Positions 27,873-38,040 of a DNA stretch of 64,000 nucleotides are shown here, piece after piece (positions within the stretch are counted from its first letter, which is position 1; each line of letters begins with the position of its first letter). Under the pieces are notes generated by a model. The model worked only from the letters and a program-made list of their open reading frames with translations. It ran no database searches and was not told the origin of the DNA. This DNA comes from Haloechinothrix halophila YIM 93223 (GTDB taxonomy: Bacteria > Actinomycetota > Actinomycetes > Mycobacteriales > Pseudonocardiaceae), in the NCBI RefSeq assembly GCF_000504245.1, contig NZ_KI632509.1, forward strand, positions 3,933,502-3,997,501. Reading direction: 5' to 3'. Both the position numbers and the translations under genes were made by a program.

Positions 27873-28634
27873 TCAGCTCGCTTCGGTCTCCGGGGTACGA
27901 GCGGCGTCGCGCGCCTGCTCCTGCCTCGGCACCGCGACCGGGGTTCCCGCGCGCTCGGCGTCGGCGAGCTCCTTGGCGCGAGCGGCGTAGATGTCGACGT
28001 ACTCCTGCCCGGAGAGTTCCATCAGGTTGTACATCACCTCGTCGGCGATGGAACGCTCGACGAACCGATCCCCCGCGAGGCCGTCGTAGCGGGAGAAGTC
28101 GAGCGGCGTGCCGATGTGGATCTCGATCCGCTTCGGCCACCACATCTTGGAGCCGATCGGGTTGACCTTCTCGGTGCCGACCATCGCGACCGGGATGACC
28201 GGCACCTGTGCCTGCAGCGCCATCCGCGCGATGCCGGTCTTGCCCTTGTGCAGCCTGCCATCCGGCGACCGGGTGCCCTCTGGATACACGCCGAGCAGGT
28301 TGCCTTCCCGCAGCAGCCGCACGCCGGTGTTCAGCGCGGCCTGCCCGGCTGACCCGCCAGAACGGTCAACCGGGTACTGACCGGTGCCCGCGAAGAACCA
28401 CTTCTTCAGCTTCCCCTTGATACCGGGTTCGGTGAAGTACTCGCTCTTGGCGAGGAACACGATGCGGCGCTTGACATGTGTCGGCAGGAAGAACGAGTCG
28501 ACGACGGCGAGGTGGTTGCTCGCCAGGATCGCGCCACCGGTCTTCGGGATGTTGTCGAGGCCGGTGACCTTGGTCGGCCAGAAAAGCTTCAGAAGCGGAC
28601 CCAGGAGGACGTACTTCAAGGTCCAATAGAGCAC
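27873..28634 (-). CDS. plsC: 1-acyl-sn-glycerol-3-phosphate acyltransferase family protein
   Basis: Transfers acyl chains to lysophosphatidic acid or related lipids at the membrane. The 253-residue protein has the acyltransferase box NHLAVVD (Asn-His-x4-Asp, about residues 40-46) and the substrate box YPEGTRS (near 117-123), with FLAKSEYF between them. An N-terminal hydrophobic segment (about 1-18) likely anchors it. The C-terminal ~35 residues are Ala/Glu-rich and variable. GTG at 28634 follows AAGGAAG by about 10 nt. It is divergent from the alpha/beta hydrolase gene; the pair could take part in lipid turnover, but the acceptor is not defined by sequence. Confidence 0.88.
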   Translation of the reverse strand: MLYWTLKYVLLGPLLKLFWPTKVTGLDNIPKTGGAILASNHLAVVDSFFLPTHVKRRIVFLAKSEYFTEPGIKGKLKKWFFAGTGQYPVDRSGGSAGQAALNTGVRLLREGNLLGVYPEGTRSPDGRLHKGKTGIARMALQAQVPVIPVAMVGTEKVNPIGSKMWWPKRIEIHIGTPLDFSRYDGLAGDRFVERSIADEVMYNLMELSGQEYVDIYAARAKELADAERAGTPVAVPRQEQARDAARTPETEAS

Positions 28635-28831
28635 TACACACCCACTTCCTTGCTTTCACGGCGAGATCAGATTACGAACCCGCGTGGTGCGGGCACAATG
28701 TGAGCGAGCCAATCACGGCACCCTCGCGACCGATCTCACACCTGGGATACCCCGCGAGGGCGGCACCCTCACACGTGTGGTCCGTGCGACCATGGAACCA
28801 CAGCAGCGCACCGCGAGAGACGGAGTCCGGT

Positions 28832-29620
28832 ATGCCAGTTCTGCCCGGCGCTGAGCCGTTCACGCACTCCGGCTCGTCTGAGATCGGCGTGCTGTTGTGT
28901 CACGGTTTCACTGGCACCCCGGCCAGCATGCGGCCGTGGGGCGAGTTCCTCGCCGACGCCGGACTGACCGTGCGCGGGCCCCGGCTCCCTGGGCACGGCA
29001 CCACCTGGCAGGAGATGAACCGCACCACCTGGCAGGACTGGTACACCTGCGTGCGCGACGAGACCACCTCGCTGCTGGCGTCGTGCTCCTCGGTGTTCGT
29101 GTTCGGGCAGTCGATGGGCGGCACGCTGACCCTGCGGCTCGCGCAAGAGTTCGGCGACGCGATCTCCGGCATCACGCTGGTCAACCCATCGGTGATGACG
29201 CGGCGCAAGGACGCCAAGCTGCTGCCGGTGCTCTCCCGGCTGTGGCCGTCGATCCCCGGGGTCGGCGGCGACATCGCCAAGCCAGACGCTGCCGAGCTGA
29301 GCTACACGCGGGTGCCGCTGCGCGCCGCCGCCAGCCTCGCCGAGCTGTGGCGGCTGGTGCGCGCCGACCTGCACCTGGTGCGCCAACCGGTGCTGCTGCT
29401 TCGCTCGCGGGTCGATCACGTCGTCGAGCCGGAAAACGCACGTATCGTGGCGTCGGGGGTCGCCAGCACCGACATCACCGAGGTGGAGCTGCACCGCAGC
29501 TATCACGTCGCGACGCTCGACCACGACGCGCCGGAAATATTCGAGCGCAGTCTGGCGTTCGCGAAGCGTATACATGAAGGCAAGACCGACACGCCAGCCA
29601 CCGAACTGGGCGCGACATGA
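28832..29620 (+). CDS. Alpha/beta hydrolase (esterase/monoacylglycerol lipase-like)
   Basis: A 262-residue serine hydrolase. The nucleophile elbow GQSMGG is near residue 92, the oxyanion segment LCHGFTGTP near 19-27, the acid is probably the Asp of SRVDHVVEP near 201, and the base is the His of SYHVATLDHD near 228. This resembles carboxylesterase Est30 and monoacylglycerol lipases. The ATG at 28832 has GGAG at good distance and replaces a start 44 codons upstream. Its stop overlaps the next gene by four bases. The substrate is unknown; an acyl ester is likely. Confidence 0.88.
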   Translation: MPVLPGAEPFTHSGSSEIGVLLCHGFTGTPASMRPWGEFLADAGLTVRGPRLPGHGTTWQEMNRTTWQDWYTCVRDETTSLLASCSSVFVFGQSMGGTLTLRLAQEFGDAISGITLVNPSVMTRRKDAKLLPVLSRLWPSIPGVGGDIAKPDAAELSYTRVPLRAAASLAELWRLVRADLHLVRQPVLLLRSRVDHVVEPENARIVASGVASTDITEVELHRSYHVATLDHDAPEIFERSLAFAKRIHEGKTDTPATELGAT

Positions 29621-30216
29621 GCAGGACCGGTAAGGACCCCAACGGCCAGGACGACGTCGACGCGATCTTCGGCGAGATCGTCGCCGACCTCAGGGCCGAG
29701 GGCGTCGGCGCGCGCATCGACACGGACCGCCGCGACGCGCGCTCATCCACCGAGGCGGATGACCAGCACGACACGGACCCCGACCGCGATGCCGGGAACT
29801 GGCTCGACACCGACACCGAGCGCCACGACGGCCGCACCGACCGGAATGATGACCGGGCGGGAGATGAGCACGCCCGTCCGCGTCCCGCTACCAGCGACTG
29901 GCGCGCCAGCGAGGTCGGCTGGGACGAGACGATGCTGTCCGATTCGGACCCCACCGCCGACGATGACGACGAGCACTTCGTGCCGCCGGAGCCGCCACCG
30001 CTGCCGAAACCGAGCCGCAGCATGGGCATCGTGGCGTTGTTCGTCGTGGTCGGGCTGGTGCTGCTGATCGCACCGCACATCATCGGCATCGGGGTGACGG
30101 TGGCGACGCCGCTCGGCATGCTCTCGCTCGCCGCGGGACTCGGGTTCCTCCTGCTGCACGCCCGCGACGACAACCGCCCGCCCGGTGCCGATCCGGACAA
30201 CGGCGCGCAGGTGTAG
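29617..30216 (+). CDS. Acidic protein with two C-terminal membrane segments
   Basis: The first ~130 of 199 residues are highly charged, rich in Asp, Arg and Thr, with low-complexity stretches and a Pro run (PPEPPPLPKP). Two hydrophobic segments follow (about 139-160 and 164-180), then a short charged tail, so the bulk should lie on one face of the membrane. I do not recognise a named family; a conserved hypothetical occurs at this place in other actinobacteria. The ATG overlaps the hydrolase stop (ATGA), so the two are coupled. Confidence 0.7.
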   Translation: MSRTGKDPNGQDDVDAIFGEIVADLRAEGVGARIDTDRRDARSSTEADDQHDTDPDRDAGNWLDTDTERHDGRTDRNDDRAGDEHARPRPATSDWRASEVGWDETMLSDSDPTADDDDEHFVPPEPPPLPKPSRSMGIVALFVVVGLVLLIAPHIIGIGVTVATPLGMLSLAAGLGFLLLHARDDNRPPGADPDNGAQV

Positions 30217-30255
30217 GCCCTCGGCTGGCTCGACCCAGCCTTGAACTCGGCGCTG

Positions 30256-30582
30256 CTAGCCGTCGATCACGCGGTGCTCGCGGGCTTCCAGCGCCCGTGC
30301 GGGGCGCTCGTAACGGTTGACCTTCTCCGACTTGCGCGGCGGCCGGTCGTTGGCGATAAGCACGGCGATCCACGGCAGCGGCACGGACAACACGATGAAC
30401 GCGAGCGCCAGCCACCAGGTCTGGTAAAAGATCCCGGCCAGGATCAGGCACGGGAACCGCAAGCCCATCATGATCATGTACTTGCGCTTGCGGTCGGCAT
30501 GCTGGTCGTCGTACGAGCGAGCGGCGGCCGTGATCAACACCGGGTCACCATGGGCGGTACCGCCGTTGCCCGACGAGCTCAT
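30256..30582 (-). CDS. DUF3099 membrane protein
   Basis: A 108-residue protein with the DUF3099 pattern DPVLITAAARSYDDQHADRK (about residues 13-32), followed by two hydrophobic segments (about 34-52 and 56-76) and a basic C-terminus beginning ANDRPPR. Function is unknown. The family occurs widely in actinobacteria as a small two-helix membrane protein. It is convergent with the preceding gene and divergent from the methyltransferase. Confidence 0.85.
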   Translation of the reverse strand: MSSSGNGGTAHGDPVLITAAARSYDDQHADRKRKYMIMMGLRFPCLILAGIFYQTWWLALAFIVLSVPLPWIAVLIANDRPPRKSEKVNRYERPARALEAREHRVIDG

Positions 30583-30704
30583 CGCATGCCACCTCCGCTC
30601 GCTGCTCCATCCCCACCCTACGCTGGCTAACTCCAGCTACCGAGAGCCGGATCGCGGGGTACCTGTGCGGCGGGATGCCCATCACACTGGCACGATAAAC
30701 AGCC

Positions 30705-32213
30705 GTGACTGCGCCGTACTTCTCTCCTGACTTCTGCGCACGGCTGCGCGAGGCATTCCTGCGCACCGGGTATGACGCGGACGGGGTGCTCACCACCATC
30801 GGTGGGCCCGCGCACGCCGCGCTGACCAGGGACGAACCGGAGCTGGCGTATCAGGCCAGCCAGGACGCTGGCGAACTTGGCACGGTGATCCGGCTGTTCC
30901 TGCTCGGTGCCGCCGAACCCGCGGCGGACGCAGCCGCGGCCATCGCGCCGGTCTGCATCGACGACGCGCTCAGCACCGGGCTGCTGCGCGGCGCGGGCGA
31001 GGCGATCCGCGCCGGGTTCGACGTCCGCCCGCACGGCGACGACGACGGCGGCTCCTGGTGGGTGATCTCAGACCTTGAGCCGGAGCACCGCCGCTGGCTC
31101 GACCACGAGCTGTCGACCGATCACGTACTCGGCATCGGGCAGGCGTCGATGAGCCTGGTCCGCGCGACGAGCAGGCGCCCGGTGGGGACACTGCTCGACA
31201 TGGGCACCGGCAACGGGGTGCAGGCGCTACACGGCAGCAGGCACGCCGAACGGGTGACCGCGACCGACGTCTCGGAGCGCGCGCTGGCCCTCGCTGCGGC
31301 CACGTTCGCCCTCAACGGCCTGGACATCGAGCTGGCCAACGGCGAGTGGTTCGCCCCAGTCGCGCGCAGGCGGTTCGATCAGATCGTGTGCAACCCACCG
31401 TTCGTGGTGGGTCCGGCGCGGGTCGACTTCACCTACCGCGACTCCGGGCTGGGCGGCGACGACGCCAGCGCACTCGTGGTGCGGCAGCTTCCCGGTTTCC
31501 TCGAGCCCGGCGGCACCGGGCACGTGCTCGCATCGTGGCTGCACCGCGACGGCGAAGACTGGATCGAGCGGGTGAGCGGCTGGGTGCCGCCCGGCGTCGA
31601 CGCCTGGTTCGTGCAGCGCGACATCGCCGACCCCGGCCTGTACGTCGGCACCTGGCTGCGCGACGCGGGCATCGACCCCCGCTCGCCGCTGGGGCGCGAG
31701 CAGGCCGCGACCTGGCTGGACTGGTTCGCCGAGAACAAGGTGGACGGCGTCGGCTTCGGGTTCGTCACGCTGCGCCGCAGCGACGTCGACAACCCCACGG
31801 TGCTGTGCGAGGACATGCGCCAGGCCTACGACGACCCGCTCGGCGACGAGGCCGCGGCATGGCTGGACCGGGTGAGCTGGCTTCGCGAGCACCCTGACCT
31901 GCTGGCGGAACGGTTCCTGGTGCCGGACTCCGTGGTGTTGGAGCAGATCTCCGCGCCGGACGACGAGGGCTGGCAGCCGACGATCCGCAGGCTGCACCGC
32001 ACCGACGGCCCCGGCTGGCAGCACGAGGTGGACGAGCTGGTCACGGCGCTGCTTGCGGGTTGCAGGGGCGCGCTGCCGCTGTCGGATCTGCTCGGCCTGC
32101 TCGCGGCGGCGCACGGGGAGCCGATCGACGCGCTGACCGAGGCGGCACTGCCGGTGGTGCGGGAGCTGGTCCGGCACGGGATGCTGATGCCCGCCGACGA
32201 GACAGCCACATGA
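30705..32213 (+). CDS. SAM-dependent methyltransferase with N-terminal DUF7059-type domain
   Basis: A 502-residue protein. The N-terminal ~150 residues form a helical domain like that seen ahead of HemK/RlmG-type methyltransferases. The Rossmann domain has motif [16 protein letters not shown] (about residues 164-178), motif [11 protein letters not shown], and the catalytic VCNPPFVV (NPPF/Y, near residue 228) of enzymes that methylate an amide or base nitrogen. The C-terminal third lacks clear motifs. The target is probably rRNA guanine or a protein glutamine, but sequence does not decide. GTG at 30705 is used. It is coupled to dtd by an ATGA overlap. Confidence 0.82.
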   Translation: MTAPYFSPDFCARLREAFLRTGYDADGVLTTIGGPAHAALTRDEPELAYQASQDAGELGTVIRLFLLGAAEPAADAAAAIAPVCIDDALSTGLLRGAGEAIRAGFDVRPHGDDDGGSWWVISDLEPEHRRWLDHELSTDHVLGIGQASMSLVRATSRRPVGTLLDMGTGNGVQALHGSRHAERVTATDVSERALALAAATFALNGLDIELANGEWFAPVARRRFDQIVCNPPFVVGPARVDFTYRDSGLGGDDASALVVRQLPGFLEPGGTGHVLASWLHRDGEDWIERVSGWVPPGVDAWFVQRDIADPGLYVGTWLRDAGIDPRSPLGREQAATWLDWFAENKVDGVGFGFVTLRRSDVDNPTVLCEDMRQAYDDPLGDEAAAWLDRVSWLREHPDLLAERFLVPDSVVLEQISAPDDEGWQPTIRRLHRTDGPGWQHEVDELVTALLAGCRGALPLSDLLGLLAAAHGEPIDALTEAALPVVRELVRHGMLMPADETAT

Positions 32214-32635
32214 GGGCTGTCGTCACCAGGGTCACCGAGGCGAGGGTGACCGTCGATGACGAGGTTGTCGGCGAGATCGCCGAGCAGGGTCTGCTCGTGT
32301 TACTCGGCATCAGCGCTGCGGACACCGACGAGCAGGTGCCGCGCATGGCCCGCAAGTTGCACGAGCTGCGACTCCTGCGCGATGAGGAGTCCTGCGCGTC
32401 GGTGAACGCTCCCCTGCTGGTCGTCAGCCAGTTCACGCTGTACGGCGACACCCGCAAGGGCAGGCGCCCATCCTGGACGGCAGCCGCCCGGCCCGAGCAC
32501 GCCGAGCCGCTGATCGACGCGGTGGTTACCGAACTGCGTACTAGGGGCGCGACGGTCGAAACGGGGCGATTCGGTGCGATGATGCGGCTGCACAGCGTCA
32601 ACGACGGACCTTTCACCGTGCTCGTCGAGGTGTGA
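32210..32635 (+). CDS. dtd: D-aminoacyl-tRNA deacylase
   Basis: Hydrolyses D-amino acids wrongly attached to tRNAs. The 141-residue protein carries the family's two signatures: [16 protein letters not shown] (near residues 69-84) and [10 protein letters not shown] at the end, as well as the conserved start [16 protein letters not shown]. The Gly-cisPro element of DTD is expected in the second motif, but here it reads NDGPFT, which fits. The ATG overlaps the methyltransferase stop by four bases. Confidence 0.95.
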   Translation: MRAVVTRVTEARVTVDDEVVGEIAEQGLLVLLGISAADTDEQVPRMARKLHELRLLRDEESCASVNAPLLVVSQFTLYGDTRKGRRPSWTAAARPEHAEPLIDAVVTELRTRGATVETGRFGAMMRLHSVNDGPFTVLVEV

Positions 32636-32720
32636 CACCCGACGGCTCGCACCCACCCAGCTGATTACCGCTGCGAGTAACGGGCCAATCGGTCATATCG
32701 ATCTCCGAGTGGAGGTGCCG

Positions 32721-32961
32721 ATGATGACCGATAGCGCGACGGGCGAATTCTCCCCTGCTGCGACCCGCTGGGGATGGTCCGGCTTGGCCTTGATCGGGCT
32801 GGCGTTGCTGGCTATCGGAAACCTCACCACCGTGGGTGTCCGGGACAGTAGCCATGACGAACAACGTCGGGACGGTCGTCCGCTTCGACTACACGTGCAC
32901 AGTGCATGGCGATGGCTCCGGCCAGTGGTCGTTGGTCGAACTCGATCACGCGCGGCAGTAA
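32721..32961 (+). pseudogene. Small membrane protein gene, apparently frameshifted
   Basis: ATG at 32721 follows a strong GGAGGTGCCG and opens a frame with a short acidic/polar head and one hydrophobic segment (GLALIGLALLAIG). Beyond about 32850 this frame runs antisense into the HNH gene and loses coding character. From an ATG at 32854 a second frame with strongly GC-ending codons encodes 35 residues beginning MTNNVGTVVRFDYTC and ending ELDHARQ at a TAA (32959-32961). Either one small gene has been frameshifted near 32840-32854 or two small ORFs overlap. I recognise neither product. Confidence 0.4.
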
Positions 32962-32993
32962 CTCCCCGTGTGCGACGGCTACAGACTCCCGGA

Positions 32994-34394
32994 TCAACCG
33001 CTGTCGACCGGGAATGGGGCGAAGGCGGTATTTCGTCGGGGCCGTTGACTCGGGTCGAGCCATTTTGGCGGTATGCATTCGGGTTTGCCGTCTGCCGTCA
33101 TGCGGATGGTCCAGTCGCTGGCGTGGATGAGGCGGTGATGCATGCCGCAGAGCAGCACCAAGTTATCGAGGTCCGTCGGCCCGTTGTGCTCGTACCACTC
33201 CCGACGGTGGTGCACCTCGGACCAGTGCGCCGGACGAGTACACCCCGGAAAGACACACCCCTTATCCCGCAACACCAGTGCCCGACGCTGAGCTGTGCTC
33301 GCCAGGCGTTGTTCCCGCCCGAGGTCGAGGACTTCACCGTCGCTACCCAGCACCGCCGGGATGATCCGAGCATCACACGCGAGCCGGCGAGCTTCATCGA
33401 CACCGATCGGGATCTCACCGTTCAGCAGCGGCAACTCCCGACCGACGAGGGCATTAACCCGGTCACGAAGACCGCCGCTCTCACCGTTTGGGTCGGCATG
33501 GTGGTCTTCAGCGGTGTCGCGATCGCCTGGGTGCGTCGCGGCGGCAGCATCGCAGTCACACCTATGGCCGCGGAGGTCGTTGAGGCCCACGGTGACCATG
33601 AGCGCGGTCTTCTCACCCGCTTCGGTGGGCAGCTTCGCCGCCCGCTGCGCAAAGTCCAGTAACTCCGCGAAAGCATCGCCGTTGCGTTGCTCCACGCTGC
33701 GTCGATCGCGTTCACCATCCTCACCGGGACGCGGCTTCGCCAATGGCGAGAGGAGTTTCTCCAGCTGAGCACCGGATACCGCGTCGAGGATGCCCTTGAC
33801 ATGCAGCCGCCCATCGAGGCTCCAGGACCACCGCAACTCCCGCTCCGGACGCTCCGGCAACGGCGGATCCGGCTGAAGATACTCCTGCTCCAACCGTTGC
33901 AGCAGATGCCGCCCAGCCTTGGTGACCGCACTCGGGTGCGACGGTTCCGCCGCGAGCTCCACCAGGATCTTCTCGTAGACCTTGCGGTCCTCATCCGGCA
34001 CCGCACCCGGCATCTCAGCCAAGGTTTTCACGATGGAATCGACATGGGCGGTGTTGATATCACCGCGGGCGAACGCCTCCCGCGTCGCCGGCGCCGTCGC
34101 CGGCACCCGCTGCGTGCCCTCAGAATAATCATGGCAGGCCAACGCGCGACGCACACGCATACGCCCATCCGCGCGGGTGCACTGCACGACATCCTTCAGT
34201 AGCGCTTCCACGCTGCCATACCCGAAACACGGATACGGACCCCGCGACTGCACCTCCGCCAGAATCTCCCCTTGCGCCGCCTGCACACGACGCATCAGCG
34301 ACTCCAACTCCCGCAACGAGCCAACCAGCTCGCCCTGATCAGCCCGAGACCAATCAGTGCCGGGGCGAACAAGAAGGTCAGTGGAAGTCCCCAT
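32994..34394 (-). CDS. DUF222/HNH endonuclease-like protein (13E12 family)
   Basis: The 466-residue protein has the long helical DUF222 domain (about residues 15-330) and a C-terminal HNH domain (about 380-424) with CVFPGC, EVHHRREW, the NLVLLC segment and a final HHRLIH. The two Cys pairs fit a zinc-bound HNH fold. Related proteins in Mycobacterium tuberculosis belong to the 13E12 repeat family, several members of which are induced by DNA damage. The ATG at 34394 lies 6 nt from a -10 element, so the mRNA is probably leaderless. The promoter contains an SOS box, which argues for induction with lexA. Its substrate is unknown. Confidence 0.88.
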   Translation of the reverse strand: MGTSTDLLVRPGTDWSRADQGELVGSLRELESLMRRVQAAQGEILAEVQSRGPYPCFGYGSVEALLKDVVQCTRADGRMRVRRALACHDYSEGTQRVPATAPATREAFARGDINTAHVDSIVKTLAEMPGAVPDEDRKVYEKILVELAAEPSHPSAVTKAGRHLLQRLEQEYLQPDPPLPERPERELRWSWSLDGRLHVKGILDAVSGAQLEKLLSPLAKPRPGEDGERDRRSVEQRNGDAFAELLDFAQRAAKLPTEAGEKTALMVTVGLNDLRGHRCDCDAAAATHPGDRDTAEDHHADPNGESGGLRDRVNALVGRELPLLNGEIPIGVDEARRLACDARIIPAVLGSDGEVLDLGREQRLASTAQRRALVLRDKGCVFPGCTRPAHWSEVHHRREWYEHNGPTDLDNLVLLCGMHHRLIHASDWTIRMTADGKPECIPPKWLDPSQRPRRNTAFAPFPVDSG

Positions 34395-34400
34395 ACACCA

Positions 34401-34430
34401 ATGTTAGAACACACGTTCGACATGTGTCAA
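34401..34430 (-). promoter_or_regulatory. Promoter of the DUF222-HNH gene with embedded LexA (SOS) box
   Basis: On the minus strand -35 TTGACA (34425-34430), an 18-nt spacer and -10 TAACAT (34401-34406) form a near-consensus promoter whose start falls on or next to the ATG. The 16-bp site TCGAACGTGTGTTCTA (34405-34420), between the two elements and overlapping the -10, matches the actinobacterial SOS box TCGAAC-N4-GTTCGA at 11 of 12 fixed positions. LexA bound there would block RNA polymerase. Confidence 0.72.
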
Positions 34431-34713
34431 GCATCACACGTTGACCTATCGCGCCATCAACGCCCAATCACAGACAGATCACGGCCAACTCGGATCGGCG
34501 TCACACCATGGCTGCCAACCGCTCTCACACCACCAAGACATCGGACGAACCCGGCGCGCGCCATCGCCGTCACGGACAGTGAAAAGGTGGCCACTGACCT
34601 GGGCGAAGGTCCGCACTGCGCGAATCTTCCCGCCGCGACCAGCACTCTCAGCAAAACTTAAGGTTTGGTTGAGGGTGTCCCCGGGAACTCAATGAGAAAA
34701 CTTATTCCCTCCG

Positions 34714-34739
34714 GGAACGAATACAGCGATGGCAACGTT
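34714..34739 (+). promoter_or_regulatory. ECF-type (SigH/SigE-like) promoter of sigB
   Basis: GGAAC (34714-34718), a 17-nt spacer and CGTT (34736-34739) match the consensus recognised by SigH/SigR and SigE of actinobacteria. The predicted start is about 80 nt before the sigB ATG. In mycobacteria sigB is known to be transcribed by SigH and SigE. A second CCGGGAAC copy lies 30 bp upstream (34681-34688) without a matching -10. The 34395-34827 stretch otherwise holds only the HNH promoter and no gene. Confidence 0.65.
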
Positions 34740-34827
34740 GTTCAAGGTGTCCGGCACTTGAGGCGGCCGGACCGTAGGGCGGGGTGTCCGTCCACGCCTG
34801 TTGCCAGGGTGCAAGGGGAGGCTGAGC

Positions 34828-35862
34828 ATGTCCGTGAAGACTCTCGACCGCGAGACTCGCGACACGCCTATCGAGGCTGACGCGACCGACGTGTCTACGG
34901 TCGTGCCAATCCAACCGAGTCCGCAGCACGAAGCCGATCTCGATGCGCAGGGCCCAGCAGCCGACCTCGTGCGCGTATACCTGAACGGCATCGGCAAGAC
35001 GGCACTACTCACCGCGGCGGACGAGGTCGACCTCGCCAAGCGGATCGAGGCAGGGGTGTTCGCGCAGCACATGCTGGACACCGAAGAGGGACTGTCCCGC
35101 AAGCGGCGTTCCGAGCTCGCCGCGCTGGTCCGCGATGGGCACCGCGCCAAGAACCATCTGCTGGAAGCCAACCTGCGGCTCGTCGTGTCGCTGGCCAAGC
35201 GCTACACCGGCCGCGGCATGCCGCTGCTCGACCTGATCCAGGAGGGCAACCTGGGTCTCATCCGCGCGGTGGAGAAGTTCGACTACACCAAGGGCTTCAA
35301 GTTCTCCACCTATGCGACCTGGTGGATCCGGCAGGCGATCACGCGCGGCATGGCGGATCAGGGTCGCACCATCCGGCTGCCAGTGCACCTTGTCGAGCAG
35401 GTCAACAAGCTCAGCAGGATCAAGCGTGACATGCACCAGCAGTACGGCAGGGAGGCCACGCACGCGGAACTGGCCGAGGAGTCCGGCATCCCCGAGGCGA
35501 AGATCGCCAAGCTGCTCGACCACGCTCGCGATCCGGTCAGCCTCGACATGCCGGTCGGCACCGAGGAAGATGCCCCGCTGGGCGACTTCATCGAGGACTC
35601 CGAGGCGACCGACGCGGAGAACGCTGTGATCTCCGGCATCCTGCAGGACGACCTGCGCCGGGTGCTCGGCACGCTGGAGGAACGCGAGCAGCATGTGATC
35701 CGGCTGCGCTACGGCATCGACGACGGTCAGCCGCGCACACTCGACCAGATCGGGCGGCACTTCGGGCTGTCCCGGGAACGGGTCCGCCAGATCGAGCGTG
35801 AGGTCATGGCCAAGCTCCGGCAGGGTGAGCGCGCCGACCGGCTGCGTGCCTACGCGAGCTGA
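34828..35862 (+). CDS. sigB: RNA polymerase sigma factor SigB (group 2)
   Basis: A 344-residue sigma-70 protein without the long N-terminal region of the primary factor. Region 1.2 starts near [11 protein letters not shown] (about residue 47). Region 2 contains [17 protein letters not shown] and the -10-binding [17 protein letters not shown]. Region 3 follows, and region 4 ends with the helix-turn-helix [19 protein letters not shown]. The ATG at 34828 has GGGGAGG at 7 nt. In mycobacteria SigB is a stress and stationary-phase factor lying next to ideR; here the two are about 8.5 kb apart with fumarase, M23 and acetylation genes between them. It is probably induced through the ECF-type promoter upstream. 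Confidence 0.94.
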   Translation: MSVKTLDRETRDTPIEADATDVSTVVPIQPSPQHEADLDAQGPAADLVRVYLNGIGKTALLTAADEVDLAKRIEAGVFAQHMLDTEEGLSRKRRSELAALVRDGHRAKNHLLEANLRLVVSLAKRYTGRGMPLLDLIQEGNLGLIRAVEKFDYTKGFKFSTYATWWIRQAITRGMADQGRTIRLPVHLVEQVNKLSRIKRDMHQQYGREATHAELAEESGIPEAKIAKLLDHARDPVSLDMPVGTEEDAPLGDFIEDSEATDAENAVISGILQDDLRRVLGTLEEREQHVIRLRYGIDDGQPRTLDQIGRHFGLSRERVRQIEREVMAKLRQGERADRLRAYAS

Positions 35863-36263
35863 CACCGCCGCGAGACCGAGAACTCACGCGTGAACTGACG
35901 CCGTTCCCGCCCGCTGCGCCGTGCCCAGCTGACTGCGCTCCGACAGGGGCTGATTACGCTCCGAGCACATGCGGAACCCGATCGGCCGTTGACTTGTGGC
36001 CGCGATCACGGCACGGTCTGTAGGCGGTACGGCAGCGTCGCCTCCGGTACAGGTAGGTCTTCGTGGTTGGGCACGACTGCCTGCCGCGTTCCCCGGAAGG
36101 TCGGGCCCGTCGGGGTGGGCCCGGCCTTCCGACTACCGGAGCCGTGCTGGCCGAGAACACCGTCCTGGCTCACACCGGCACCGGGTGGTCACCGACGTCT
36201 CATCGTGGCGCGCGGTACGGTCTGAGCCACCCGAGACGGAGCGCAGAGGGAGCCAGCTCAGCC
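35863..36263 (+). other. Gene-free stretch between sigB and fumarase with a strong hairpin
   Basis: No gene is supported here. A near-perfect 14-bp stem (36095-36108 with 36117-36130; GGAAGGTCGGGCCC against GGGCCCGGCCTTCC, one G-T pair) with an 8-nt loop lies in the middle and may end sigB transcription or sit in the fumarase leader. There is also an imperfect direct repeat GCTGACTGCGCTCCGA / GCTGATTACGCTCCGA near 35928 and 35950. A TACGGT -10-like element is at 36216-36221, 42 nt before the fumarase start. Confidence 0.55.
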
Positions 36264-37922
<1,659 letters not shown>

Positions 37923-37932
37923 CGCTAGATGC

Positions 37933-38019
37933 GCGGCTTCGCCGGGGTTCTTGCGCAGGAAACCGGACAACACGTGCGTTAACCGGAACCATTCGCGCAA
38001 GCTCCCCGGCGAAGGCCGC
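37933..38019. terminator. Bidirectional terminator between fumarase and M23 peptidase genes
   Basis: An inverted repeat of about 24 bp (37933-37956 and 37995-38019) pairs at all but two or three positions and encloses a 38-nt loop. It lies between two convergent genes, 11 nt after the fumarase stop and 22 nt from the M23 stop, the expected place for a shared terminator. Confidence 0.65.
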
Positions 38020-38040
38020 CAGAAGGAATCGGGCGCGTGC

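Noticed and set aside
32709-33662. 317-codon plus-strand ORF with a strong ribosome-binding site
   Set aside because: Only the first ~45 codons look coding; the rest is antisense to the HNH domain. Kept as a short, possibly frameshifted feature instead.
32994-34394. DUF222-HNH gene as homing endonuclease in an intron or intein
   Set aside because: No split host gene, intron ends or intein splice motifs surround it; it stands as an independent gene with its own promoter.
35928-35965. Imperfect 16-bp direct repeat after sigB
   Set aside because: 14 of 16 matches in GC-rich DNA, no further copies and no link to a known element.
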